DNA from: Larkinella arboricola
GTDB taxonomy: Bacteria > Bacteroidota > Bacteroidia > Cytophagales > Spirosomataceae
Direction of reading: 5' to 3'
DNA: 64,000 nt
Assembly: GCF_003259745.1 (NCBI RefSeq)
Contig: NZ_QLMC01000001.1
Span: 992,001-1,056,000, forward strand
Position 1 is the first letter of the stretch. Every line of letters begins with the position of its first letter. The position numbers were made by a program, and so were the translations under genes. Below, one piece after another: positions 40,331-49,122 of this stretch. Under the pieces are notes generated by a model. The model did no database searches. It worked only from the letters and a program-made list of their open reading frames with translations, and was not told the DNA's origin.

Positions 40331-41062
40331 TTACTTTTTCTTCGAACAGGCAATGATAAACTGGGCGGAAAAAACGTGCTTAAGAACCGGTATTTTCTCC
40401 AGGAAGGGCTGGAAAAAGTAGATAACTTTGGCGGGCAGGGTAGGAAAAAAGAACGGCACATAACCGACGTAGCTCCAGTCCTTGACTTCACCGCCCGCAT
40501 TCCTGATCCACCGCTTCAGTTGCCACGCAAAGAACGATTGTTCTTCGTGCTCAATATGGTACTTCGAGGTTTTTTCGATCAGCTTCAGAAGGGGATTATT
40601 GCCGTTGGGTTCCATAATAATCAGGTGATCAGCCAGCCGGAACGCATTGGTAATGGCCTTTTGCTGGTCAGATAAGTGGTGCAGAACGCCCCGAATGACG
40701 GCTACATCGTATTTTTGTTGCGGTACGGGCAGGTTATCGTCCAGCAAATTGATGGTGTCGAAACTAACCCGGGGATACTTGTTGCGGGCTATTTCAATGG
40801 CTGACTGGGCGGGGTCAAAACCGTACACGTCCAGATGCGGAAAGTTCTCTTTAATGTTGTTGGTATACATACCGTCTCCACAACCGATATCAACCAGCGT
40901 TTTATAATGCGGTTTGATGAACTTAAAGATTTCGTCCGAAATACGTTTGTTGGCAACGTAAGAAGAGAATTGGGCATTGGTTGTGTACAGAAAACCGCCG
41001 TTCTCATGGACATTTCGGTTAAACTCCTGTACGTTCTTTTTCAGCATTGTGCTCATGGGCAT
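40331..41062 (-). CDS. Class I SAM-dependent methyltransferase
   Basis: A 243-aa protein counted from the first ATG, at 41062 (the frame continues to a TTG at 41086; MLKKN at 41047 is another option). The SAM site is LVDIGCGDGMYTNNI, followed by DVYGFDPAQSAIEIA and DVAVIRGVLHHLSDQQ. It matches methyltransferase_11/23-type enzymes; the substrate is unknown. It has a hydrophobic C-terminal stretch that may hold it at the membrane. It lies upstream of the acyltransferase gene on the same strand, separated by a hairpin. Confidence 0.85.
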   Translation of the reverse strand: MPMSTMLKKNVQEFNRNVHENGGFLYTTNAQFSSYVANKRISDEIFKFIKPHYKTLVDIGCGDGMYTNNIKENFPHLDVYGFDPAQSAIEIARNKYPRVSFDTINLLDDNLPVPQQKYDVAVIRGVLHHLSDQQKAITNAFRLADHLIIMEPNGNNPLLKLIEKTSKYHIEHEEQSFFAWQLKRWIRNAGGEVKDWSYVGYVPFFFPTLPAKVIYFFQPFLEKIPVLKHVFSAQFIIACSKKK

Positions 41063-41086
41063 TGTAGTGTTAGAAGGGTAAAACAA

Positions 41087-41397
41087 ACGAGTAGCCGCTT
41101 CCCGAGCGAGCAGGAAGGGTGTAACAGACCCAGTAATAGTTAGCTATTACGGTTTGATAATCAGGGAATAATAAGGAATCTCCCCGGCGCTCGGAGAACG
41201 CCGAAATGACAGGCTGACCAGTAGGACTGTCAGCGTAGAGTTGTCATCAGGGGGGAGTAAGTTGCGGCATAGTTTCGGTATAACTGGTTACAAAGATTAA
41301 AAAGGAATTAAAAAAAGCAAGGAGAAAAAGTAAAAATAGATCGAAAGGGAACAGGGGATATTGCCTATTATTGTATTCTCACTAGTCAGCTCATCCT
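41087..41397. other. Divergent intergenic region, methyltransferase/nhaA
   Basis: A 311-bp region with an 18-bp inverted repeat at 41133-41150 and an A-rich stretch before nhaA. No ORF or RNA gene was seen. Confidence 0.5.
41133..41150. repeat. Inverted repeat GTAATAG-TTAG-CTATTAC
   Basis: Seven-bp perfect arms, 71 bp upstream of the methyltransferase ATG. It may be an operator; the protein is unknown. Confidence 0.35.
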
Positions 41398-42588
41398 ATG
41401 AAAGGTACGCTTTATAGATTATTTCAGAATTTTGTACAGTCTGGTTCCGTTGGTGGTATCATCCTGATTTTGTGCGTTTTTGTCTCATTGTTCATTGCTA
41501 ATTCGTCGTCAGGAACGCCTTTTGAACAGCTTCTGTCAACTGAAATTGGGTATGCGAGTGAAAATCTGCACCTGCGCTATTCCGTTCTGATCTGGATTAA
41601 TGACGGATTGATGGCCATATTCTTCCTGATGGTAGGACTGGAAATTAAACGGGAGCTGATCGAAGGAGAATTGTCGTCCCTTAAAAAAGCGGCTTTGCCA
41701 ATTTTTGCGGCTTTGGGGGGCGTATTGGTACCGGCTTCTATCTACTATGCTTTCAATCAGGGCACTGAAACGGCGGGAGGCTGGGGCATTCCGATGGCGA
41801 CGGACATTGCGTTTGCGCTGGCCGTTGTGACCTTGCTCGGAAAACGCGTTCCGGCATCGCTGAAAATCTTTCTGGCCGCTCTGGCCATTGTGGATGATTT
41901 GGCGGCCATTGTGGTCATCGCGGTCTTTTACTCGACTGATTTACACGTTACATATCTGGCCTACGCGGCTGCAATTTTCGCTGGTTTGCTGCTTATGAAT
42001 TGGCGGGGCGTCACCCATCCGGTGTTTTACCTGATTCCTGGCCTGTTTATCTGGTATTTTATCCACCACTCCGGAATTCATGCCACCATCGCCGGGGTGT
42101 TAACCGCGTTTACGCTGCCAACCACAGAGGATGATACACCATCTACGCTCGAAAAAGTGGAGCACGCACTGATTAAACCCGTCAATTTCATCATTATGCC
42201 GTTGTTTGCGCTGGTGAACACAAATATCCGGTTTGAATCGGGGATGCTGGAAGGACTAACTACTACTCTGGGTCTGGGCATCCTGTTGGGATTGGTCGTT
42301 GGCAAACCGCTGGGCATCTCCCTGTTCTCCTGGCTTTCGGTCAAAGCTGGCTGGTGTGTCTTACCGGCGGGTGCCCGCTGGCGTCACCTGATTGGTTTGG
42401 GCATTCTGGGTGGCATTGGCTTCACGATGTCGATTTTTATCGCCCTGCTGTCTTTCCCCGCCCAGCCAGAGGTTGCGGCAAAGGCAAAATTCGCCATTCT
42501 AACCGCGTCAACCCTGGCTGGCGTCCTGGGCTATATGCTTTTGAATACCATCAGCAAAAGGCAGGCTCTGGAAGTTAACGGGGAGTAA
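41398..42588 (+). CDS. nhaA: Na+/H+ antiporter NhaA
   Basis: Exports sodium in exchange for protons across the inner membrane. The 396-aa protein with about 11-12 membrane segments carries the two adjacent Asp of the ion site in AALAIVDDLAAIVVIAVF, the MATDIAFALAVVTLLGKRVP motif and GIGFTMSIFIALL. Length matches the family. It is monocistronic and converges with the ABC exporter gene. Confidence 0.95.
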   Translation: MKGTLYRLFQNFVQSGSVGGIILILCVFVSLFIANSSSGTPFEQLLSTEIGYASENLHLRYSVLIWINDGLMAIFFLMVGLEIKRELIEGELSSLKKAALPIFAALGGVLVPASIYYAFNQGTETAGGWGIPMATDIAFALAVVTLLGKRVPASLKIFLAALAIVDDLAAIVVIAVFYSTDLHVTYLAYAAAIFAGLLLMNWRGVTHPVFYLIPGLFIWYFIHHSGIHATIAGVLTAFTLPTTEDDTPSTLEKVEHALIKPVNFIIMPLFALVNTNIRFESGMLEGLTTTLGLGILLGLVVGKPLGISLFSWLSVKAGWCVLPAGARWRHLIGLGILGGIGFTMSIFIALLSFPAQPEVAAKAKFAILTASTLAGVLGYMLLNTISKRQALEVNGE

Positions 42589-42606
42589 ACGCAGGATAGC
42601 AATGCA

Positions 42607-44379
42607 TTACGCTGTGGCTACTTCTTTCCGTTCGCCGATTTGTTGCCGCCACATGGCGTAATACAGCCCTTTCTGCACCAGCAATTCAGCATGGTGACCC
42701 TGTTCGGCAACGTGACCTTTTTCCAGGACGAAAATCCGGTCGGCGTGCAAAACCGTGCTTAGCCGGTGGGCAATCAGAATGGTAATGTGCTGCCGCGATC
42801 CCGAAAGCTGGCGGACGGTTTTGCCGATTTCCTCCTCCGTCAGCGAGTCGAGAGCTGAGGTTGCCTCGTCGAACACCAGCAGCGTCGGACGGCGCAGCAG
42901 GGCGCGGGCGATGCTCAACCGCTGTTTTTCGCCCCCGGAAACTTTAACGCCACCTTCGCCAATCACCGTATCGAGTCCCTGCGGAGCCCGGCTCAGGAGC
43001 GAATCAGCCGCAGCCTGGCGGAGCGCCATAAGGCATTCGGCATCGGTGGCGTTGGGCGCTACAAACCGCAGGTTTTCGCGAATGGTCCCGGCAAACAGTT
43101 GGGTATCCTGCGTCACAAAACCGATTTGTTCGCGGAGTTCGTCCAGATCCACCTCCGTACTGGGAATTCCGTTGTACAGAATCCGGCCCGCCAGTGGCGG
43201 ATATAATCCCACGAGCAGCTTGACGAGCGTCGTTTTCCCGGAACCGGACGGTCCTACAAAGGCGATGGTTTCGCCGAGTTTAACATCGAACGAAATGCCG
43301 TCGAGGGCCGGTTTATCCGCCGACAGGTGCTTGAACCGCACATCTTCGAACCCCAGCGTCTGGATTTTTCTGACGGGTTGGGGATGCGCCGGTTTTACGT
43401 CGCGGGGTGTATCAAGAATCTGCTGGAAATTGGCCAGCGATGCTTCCGTCTCGCGGTAAATGTTGATGATGTTGCCCAGTTCCTGCAACGGGCCGAAAAT
43501 GGCGAAGGAGTAAATAAAGAGGGAGAAAAACTCGCCCACGGTAATCCGTTGCTGCACCACCAGAAACAGCATCATCAGCATAATGGCGTTGCGCAGCAGG
43601 TTAACAAACGTTCCCTGCACAAACGACAGCGATCGAACGTAGCGGACCTTTTTCAATTCCAGCCGCAGAATCTTTTCGGTGGTCGCGTTTAGCCGTTCGG
43701 TTTCCTGCTGGGCCAGACCGAGGCTTTTTACAAGTTCAATGTTGCGTAAACTTTCGGTGGTTGAACCCGCCAGGGCCGTGGTTTCGGCCACAATGTTTTT
43801 CTGTACGACCTTAATCTTTTTACTCAGCAGGGAGCTGACAAAACCCAGGAGCGGGATGGTCAGAAAATAAGCGGGCGCGATGGGCCAGTATACCGTGCTG
43901 GCGTACCACATGACGAAGATAATGCCAATTACCGACGTAAACAGGACATTGACAAACGACTGAATGAGCTTCTCGACATCCGTCCGCACCTTCTGGAGTT
44001 TTCCCAGCGTTTCGCCCGAGCGCTGGTCTTCAAACACCTGATAGGGCAGGTCCAGCGAGTGCCGCAGGCCGTCGGAATAAAGCCGGGCTCCAAGGCGTTG
44101 CGTAATGACGTTTACGTAGTAATCCTGGAAATTCTTGGCAATGCGGCTGACCATGGCGACGCCCAGCGCCTGCAAAATAAGAATACCGGCACCATCGCTC
44201 AGGAAGCTCACAAAATCCAGTTTCTGAATGGCTGAACCCGGTTTGACGACGTATTGATCGATGATCTTCCGGAAAATATACGGGTCGAGCATCGAGAAAA
44301 TCTGGTTGATGGCAGCCAGTAACAGGGCCAGCATGAGCAGGGGCCAATAATGGCGTAAGTAGCTGTAAAGTAGTTTCAT
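42607..44379 (-). CDS. ABC exporter, fused membrane and ATPase domains (MsbA/MDR type)
   Basis: A 590-aa half-transporter that dimerises in the inner membrane. Six membrane segments lie in residues 10-320. The ATPase domain (about 340-580) has Walker A GPSGSGKTT, Q loop FVTQDTQLF, signature VSGGEKQRLSIARALL, Walker B LLVFDEATSALD and the H-loop AHRLS. Substrate unknown: lipid or drug export is typical. It lies 63 bp downstream of the antiporter gene on the same strand. Confidence 0.93.
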   Translation of the reverse strand: MKLLYSYLRHYWPLLMLALLLAAINQIFSMLDPYIFRKIIDQYVVKPGSAIQKLDFVSFLSDGAGILILQALGVAMVSRIAKNFQDYYVNVITQRLGARLYSDGLRHSLDLPYQVFEDQRSGETLGKLQKVRTDVEKLIQSFVNVLFTSVIGIIFVMWYASTVYWPIAPAYFLTIPLLGFVSSLLSKKIKVVQKNIVAETTALAGSTTESLRNIELVKSLGLAQQETERLNATTEKILRLELKKVRYVRSLSFVQGTFVNLLRNAIMLMMLFLVVQQRITVGEFFSLFIYSFAIFGPLQELGNIINIYRETEASLANFQQILDTPRDVKPAHPQPVRKIQTLGFEDVRFKHLSADKPALDGISFDVKLGETIAFVGPSGSGKTTLVKLLVGLYPPLAGRILYNGIPSTEVDLDELREQIGFVTQDTQLFAGTIRENLRFVAPNATDAECLMALRQAAADSLLSRAPQGLDTVIGEGGVKVSGGEKQRLSIARALLRRPTLLVFDEATSALDSLTEEEIGKTVRQLSGSRQHITILIAHRLSTVLHADRIFVLEKGHVAEQGHHAELLVQKGLYYAMWRQQIGERKEVATA

Positions 44380-44442
44380 AGGCTAAAATGAGAGGTAGAG
44401 GCACCGGTCTGGAACGGTGTTAGCCAGGAAGAGTAATGGGCG

Positions 44443-46692
44443 TTATTGGACGTTCCGCAAACGATTCTCGCGCTGAAACTCTTTAATCAGCTTGGTATTC
44501 CCGGCCAGCCAGATAACATCGCCGGGGTGGAAAAAGGTCGTTGAATCGGGATTTAAAATACGGGTTCCCTTGCGTTCGATACCGACAATGAGCCCCTGGG
44601 TTTTTTCGCGGACGCGGGATTCGCGGATGGTCATGCCCGCAAACGGAAACGATTCATCAACGGCAATTTTTTGCAAAGAAATTTCCTGTGCGGGCGTTAC
44701 CCGTAGGTGGCTCGCAGGGGCGGGTTCAATCAGTTTGTTGAATTGCTCCAGTTGCTGATCGGTACCGATAACGGCAATTTTGTCGCCCGGATAAAAGCGC
44801 TCGCTGGCGCTCGGCACCAGTACGGTAAGGCTACCCCGGGCGATTGAAATGACGTTGACGCCGTATTTTTCCCGCAGGGCCAGTTCCGCCAGTGTAAAGC
44901 CCACACCCGGCGATTCGGCCGTTACCTCGAAGTAGGAGAGGTGGGCATCCCAGGGCAGCAGATTCCGGCCCATTCGGGCTTCCTGGTGAATCTGACGGGC
45001 ATTCAGGTTGAGCAGAAAGCGTTTTTCGATCAGATGATAAATCAGCGGGAGCCGTTTGCCAAACACGAGCCAGATTCCGACCGCTACGACAATAAAAAAC
45101 AGGATAATGCTGACCGGGAAAAACTGTTGTAGCAACAGCAGAACGAGTCCTAGCCCAATGAGTCCGCGCGTCACGGCCAGCGTAACCAGCGGCCCCCGAT
45201 AGGAGCGTCGTTCGGTCCAGAGTCGGGTGTAAACCGGTTGGTTGATGCGTTTGAGCGCCAGCGCCCAGAGGAAAGGAGCCATCAGCACAAACGACAGAAA
45301 ACCAGCCAGCGGTTCGGCCCACGAAGCGCCCGTCAGTTGTTCGTGCAACAGCGGAAGCAGCAGACGGGAGGTCATCAGAATGATACCGAGAATGACAACG
45401 GTATTGACAATCATAATCTGGATGTGTTCCCGCAGCAATTGGTACCAGTCGCTCACGCTGCCAATGGTTTGTGCCCCGGAGCTGTAGCTGCTCAGGAACA
45501 TCTTGGTTCGGGGGCTCAGTTTGCGGTCCAGCCAGTTGTAGAGCGGTCCGGATGCCCGGATCATGTAGGGCGTCGTAAAAGCAGTCAGGGCCGAAACCGC
45601 TACGGCAATCGCATACAGAAAGTCGCTGGTCACCTTCAGGTTCAGACCCAGGGTGGCAATAATAAACGAAAATTCACCGATCTGCGCCAGACTCATCCCG
45701 GTCTGGAGCGACTGCTTCAACGGCTGTCCAACCACCAGCGCACCCAGGGTTACGTTCACGGCTTTTCCGACAATCACCACGAGCGTAATCAAGGCAATGG
45801 GACCGCCGAACTCAACCAGCTTGGCCGGTTCGATGAGCATCCCAACGGAAACGAAAAAAACGGCCCCAAACAGGTCCTTGATCGAGGTCAGCAGGTGTTC
45901 GATGCGTTCGGCGTAAGGGGTTCCGGCAAGAATAGACCCCATGATAAACGCCCCCAGCGCCGGGGAAAAGCCCACACTGGTCGCAATCACGACCATCAGC
46001 AGACACAGCGCCAGGGCAATAATCAGCAGGGTTTCGTCGGTGATGAATTTTCGGCTGCTGCGCAGAATGGACGGCACCAGAAAAATACCGGCTAAAAACC
46101 AGATGACCAGAAAGAACGCCAGCCGCATGATGGCAAACAGCATGTCGGGGCTGAAAAACTGCTTGCTGATGGCCAGCGTGGAAAGCAGTACAAGCAGTAA
46201 AACCGCAACAATGTCTTCAATAACCAGAATGCCAAACACGTTGCCCGCAAATTTCTGGGTTTTGACGCCCAGTTCCTCAAACGCGCGGATGATAATGGTC
46301 GTAGATGAAATGCTGACAATACCGCCCAGAAAAATGCTGTCCATCGTCGACCATCCCAGACACAGGCCGGTCAGGTAACCGAGAAAAATCATGGCCAAAA
46401 TCTCGTAGACGCCCGTCATGGCCGCCGTGCCGCCGATTTTAACTAGTTTTTTTATGTTAAATTCAAGCCCCAGACTAAACAGAAGCACAATAACGCCAAT
46501 GTCGGCCCAGATGCGGATGGTATTAGGGTCGGAAATCGTCGGGAATAACGAAAACTTGGGGCCTACCAGAACGCCCGCCAGGATGTAGCCCAGCACGAGC
46601 GGTTGTTTGAGCCATTTAAAAAGAAGCGTAGTAATGGCTGCAGCACCCAAAATGATGGCGAGATCGACAATCAGATGTGGTAAATGAGCCAT
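44443..46692 (-). CDS. CPA2 cation:proton antiporter with two TrkA_C domains
   Basis: A 749-aa antiporter. The N-terminal half is a Na_H_Exchanger domain of about 12 segments (QPLVLGYILAGVLVGP, VLLFSLGLEFNIKKL, GILVIEDIVAVLLL). A second set of membrane segments follows, then two RCK C-terminal regulatory domains (about 590-660 and 670-740; FYPGDKIAVIGTDQQLEQF and FHPGDVIWLAGNTKLIKEF). Unlike the KefC gene at 24404 it lacks the nucleotide-binding TrkA_N domain, so regulation by another ligand such as cyclic di-AMP is possible. Confidence 0.9.
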   Translation of the reverse strand: MAHLPHLIVDLAIILGAAAITTLLFKWLKQPLVLGYILAGVLVGPKFSLFPTISDPNTIRIWADIGVIVLLFSLGLEFNIKKLVKIGGTAAMTGVYEILAMIFLGYLTGLCLGWSTMDSIFLGGIVSISSTTIIIRAFEELGVKTQKFAGNVFGILVIEDIVAVLLLVLLSTLAISKQFFSPDMLFAIMRLAFFLVIWFLAGIFLVPSILRSSRKFITDETLLIIALALCLLMVVIATSVGFSPALGAFIMGSILAGTPYAERIEHLLTSIKDLFGAVFFVSVGMLIEPAKLVEFGGPIALITLVVIVGKAVNVTLGALVVGQPLKQSLQTGMSLAQIGEFSFIIATLGLNLKVTSDFLYAIAVAVSALTAFTTPYMIRASGPLYNWLDRKLSPRTKMFLSSYSSGAQTIGSVSDWYQLLREHIQIMIVNTVVILGIILMTSRLLLPLLHEQLTGASWAEPLAGFLSFVLMAPFLWALALKRINQPVYTRLWTERRSYRGPLVTLAVTRGLIGLGLVLLLLQQFFPVSIILFFIVVAVGIWLVFGKRLPLIYHLIEKRFLLNLNARQIHQEARMGRNLLPWDAHLSYFEVTAESPGVGFTLAELALREKYGVNVISIARGSLTVLVPSASERFYPGDKIAVIGTDQQLEQFNKLIEPAPASHLRVTPAQEISLQKIAVDESFPFAGMTIRESRVREKTQGLIVGIERKGTRILNPDSTTFFHPGDVIWLAGNTKLIKEFQRENRLRNVQ

Positions 46693-47044
46693 AACGGAGA
46701 ATGGTTGTCTATTTAATGGATTCCTGCCGAAGCAGCGGTATGGATAGCCAAATGCAGGACATACTTACAATTATACGACCTTTTTGCCCCTAATCAGATC
46801 AATTAAGCACATAATGCCCGAAAAATTATCGACGTTGCAGCCGCCACTGCACACAATTCCCGTCTCCTCCCGCTCATTTTCAGGGGATAAACCCGCCCGC
46901 TTTTGGGGTGAAAAAAGTGTTTAGAAAATAAGTCAGGACGCTTTCGTGGTACGGCTTTTATCAGACAAACCACGGGGCCGTCGCCCCGGTCCCGATAGCG
47001 TCGTGAGCGGTACATTCAGGCGTCGCTACGATCAGGTATAGCCG
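46693..47044. other. Intergenic region upstream of the antiporter gene
   Basis: A 352-bp gap between two minus-strand genes. A 70-codon frame here has no motif and looks spurious. No terminator or consensus promoter was recognised. Confidence 0.45.
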
Positions 47045-48076
47045 TCAGAAGATATACCGGATGTCGCACCACGGAATCACCTGCTGGTACAGGTGTTTGA
47101 AGGCCGCAATCATTTGTCCCTTCAGCTCATACCGGTAACGGATGTTGATGCCGCCCCACTGACTCCGCTTGTACTCCTGCTGATCGGGCGACCAGAGCAG
47201 TTGCTCGGCTTTCGGGTTGAGCGACAGGTTTACCTGATGCATTCCTTCGTGGTGGGTCAGGAAAATAACTTCGCTCTGCATCTGGGCTTTCACGGCGGGA
47301 TGTACGACTTCGTTCAGCCGCTCGAAGAGTTCGCGGTAGTCGTCGAGCCAGCCTTCGTAAAAAATAACCGGCGAAAAATTGACATGGACCTGATAACCGG
47401 CCTCGTAGAAATCATTGATAGCCGCCAGTCGGGATTCGATCGAATCGGTGCGCACATCCACCAGTTTACTAATCCGGGTCGGCATCAGACTGAACCGGAT
47501 GCGCGTTTTACCCTGAGGATCATACGAAAGCAACTGCGGATTGACAAACTTGGTGGCAAAAGTGCCCAGAGCGCGCGGATGATCGCGAAAGAATGCAACG
47601 GCCGTTTCGACGCCGTCGGTCAGGGAAGCGTCTACCGAAATGTCGGAATTACAGCCAATATCGTACGTATAGTAAAACTCATGCGTTTGATTGGGTACCT
47701 TCGGCCAGGGTTGCTTGTAAACGTGCTTGTCTACCGCGCCCAGAATTTCTTCCGTGTTGGTGAATAGCGTAATCGGATTGACGGGTTTGTTGCGGTCAAC
47801 GTAGCAGTAGGCGCAGGCGCCAAAGCAGCCATTGGCCAGACTCGGCGACACAAAATCAGCACTCCGACCGCTCTCCCGGCAAATCAGTGTCTTGAGTCGG
47901 CCCAGCACGAGTACATCCGATTTGATTTTATACAGATTGGCATCCAGTTGCGGCAACCGGTTGTGCTGACCAACTGGCTGCTGAACGGCTTCAGGATACG
48001 TCTGCAACACCTGCCGCCCACGCTCATTCAGCGCATCGGGGGTGTAGAAAATGGGGGTTGGTTGGAAGGAACGCAT
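47045..48076 (-). CDS. Spore photoproduct lyase-family radical SAM protein
   Basis: A 343-aa radical SAM enzyme counted from the ATG at 48076. The cluster motif is CFGACAYCY (CX3CX2C), the SPL variant of the radical SAM site. RFSLMPTRISKLVDVRTDSIESRL and the C-terminal half match the SPL-like group of non-spore-formers. True SPL repairs thymine dimers; the activity of this branch in Bacteroidota is not established to my knowledge, but DNA photodamage repair is the leading guess. It is monocistronic. Confidence 0.82.
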   Translation of the reverse strand: MRSFQPTPIFYTPDALNERGRQVLQTYPEAVQQPVGQHNRLPQLDANLYKIKSDVLVLGRLKTLICRESGRSADFVSPSLANGCFGACAYCYVDRNKPVNPITLFTNTEEILGAVDKHVYKQPWPKVPNQTHEFYYTYDIGCNSDISVDASLTDGVETAVAFFRDHPRALGTFATKFVNPQLLSYDPQGKTRIRFSLMPTRISKLVDVRTDSIESRLAAINDFYEAGYQVHVNFSPVIFYEGWLDDYRELFERLNEVVHPAVKAQMQSEVIFLTHHEGMHQVNLSLNPKAEQLLWSPDQQEYKRSQWGGINIRYRYELKGQMIAAFKHLYQQVIPWCDIRYIF

Positions 48077-48254
48077 ACAATTACCTAACACGTTTCTTGC
48101 TCGTGCAGTTCATTTTTTTTCTGGTTTAATGCGCTTATAATGAGTGTGTTAAATTGGGTATTTGCTAAAAACCGTTAGGTGGCTACGGTTTAAACACCGT
48201 CAACTCGACGCGCCAGCAGCCGTTTTTACCGTTCTTTATCCCCTTCCGAGGGGG

Positions 48255-48950
48255 CTATTTTTCCGGGGTAACCAGCGACCGGAGAGCTGCTTCATCTTGA
48301 AAGCCAATTTTACGATCGACCAGCGTACCGTTCCGGAATAGCAGCACTGTCGGCAGTTCCTCCACGCGGTACTGGGCCAGCATCTTTTTTTCCTGATCGG
48401 CGTTGAGTTTGACAATCACGGCTTTGCCTGCCCATTCTGTCGATAACTTGTCGATGATCGGCGCCATTTTCTGGCAGGGCGCACACCAGGGGGCATACAC
48501 ATCAACCAGCACCAGCGACTGGGACCGTACCAGACTATCAAGTCGCTGGGCGTTCCACTGGGCGGGGGCCGAGGAGCGCTGTACACCCACAACGGGCATC
48601 ATCCGCGCCGACCATTTAAGGTAACCACCTCCGAGTTCATAGACGGGACCGTAACCCCATTCCCGTAATTTTTCAGCGGCCGCCCGGCTTCTTACGCCCG
48701 AAAGGCAATATACAAAAACCGGTTTGCCAGGGTCTAGTTTTTTGGCGGCCTGTTCAAAATCAGCCCGTTTGAAATCCAGGTTGATGGCCTTATCCAGGTG
48801 CCCTCCGGCAAACTCCTGGGCGGTGCGGACATCAATCAACTGACCTTGCGGACTCTGGGTAAGCTGGCGCGCAAAGGAATCGGGCGACATGGTTTGGGCC
48901 AGGCTAAGTTGGGCAATGAGCAGCGTACTTAAGAAAAGAATGAATTTCAT
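48255..48950 (-). CDS. Exported rhodanese-thioredoxin fusion protein
   Basis: A 231-aa protein starting at the ATG of MKFILFLSTLLIAQLSLAQ, a signal peptide. The first domain (about 20-115) is a rhodanese with catalytic Cys in VYCLSGVRSRAAA. The second (about 125-231) is a thioredoxin with the active site APWCAPCQK. The fusion in the periplasm suggests a sulfur transfer step coupled to thiol reduction, or persulfide removal; this is inference. Neighbours give no pathway. Confidence 0.9.
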   Translation of the reverse strand: MKFILFLSTLLIAQLSLAQTMSPDSFARQLTQSPQGQLIDVRTAQEFAGGHLDKAINLDFKRADFEQAAKKLDPGKPVFVYCLSGVRSRAAAEKLREWGYGPVYELGGGYLKWSARMMPVVGVQRSSAPAQWNAQRLDSLVRSQSLVLVDVYAPWCAPCQKMAPIIDKLSTEWAGKAVIVKLNADQEKKMLAQYRVEELPTVLLFRNGTLVDRKIGFQDEAALRSLVTPEK

Positions 48951-49122
48951 GCTTTTGTTCGGAGATGTATTTACCCGTAAACGCCGTCGTTTCTGCACCG
49001 GTTCCTGCTATGAGATAAAACCTCGACAATCCAGCGACAGCCTGTCCATTGCCGTGTTCTATCATCAGGCACTGGTTCTGCATCACCTGAATACCGGCTT
49101 TGGGACGTATCGGGCAAGGTAG

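Noticed and set aside
46803-47015. A 70-codon frame on the minus strand
   Set aside because: Arg-rich, no start context, no recognised motif, in a likely promoter region.
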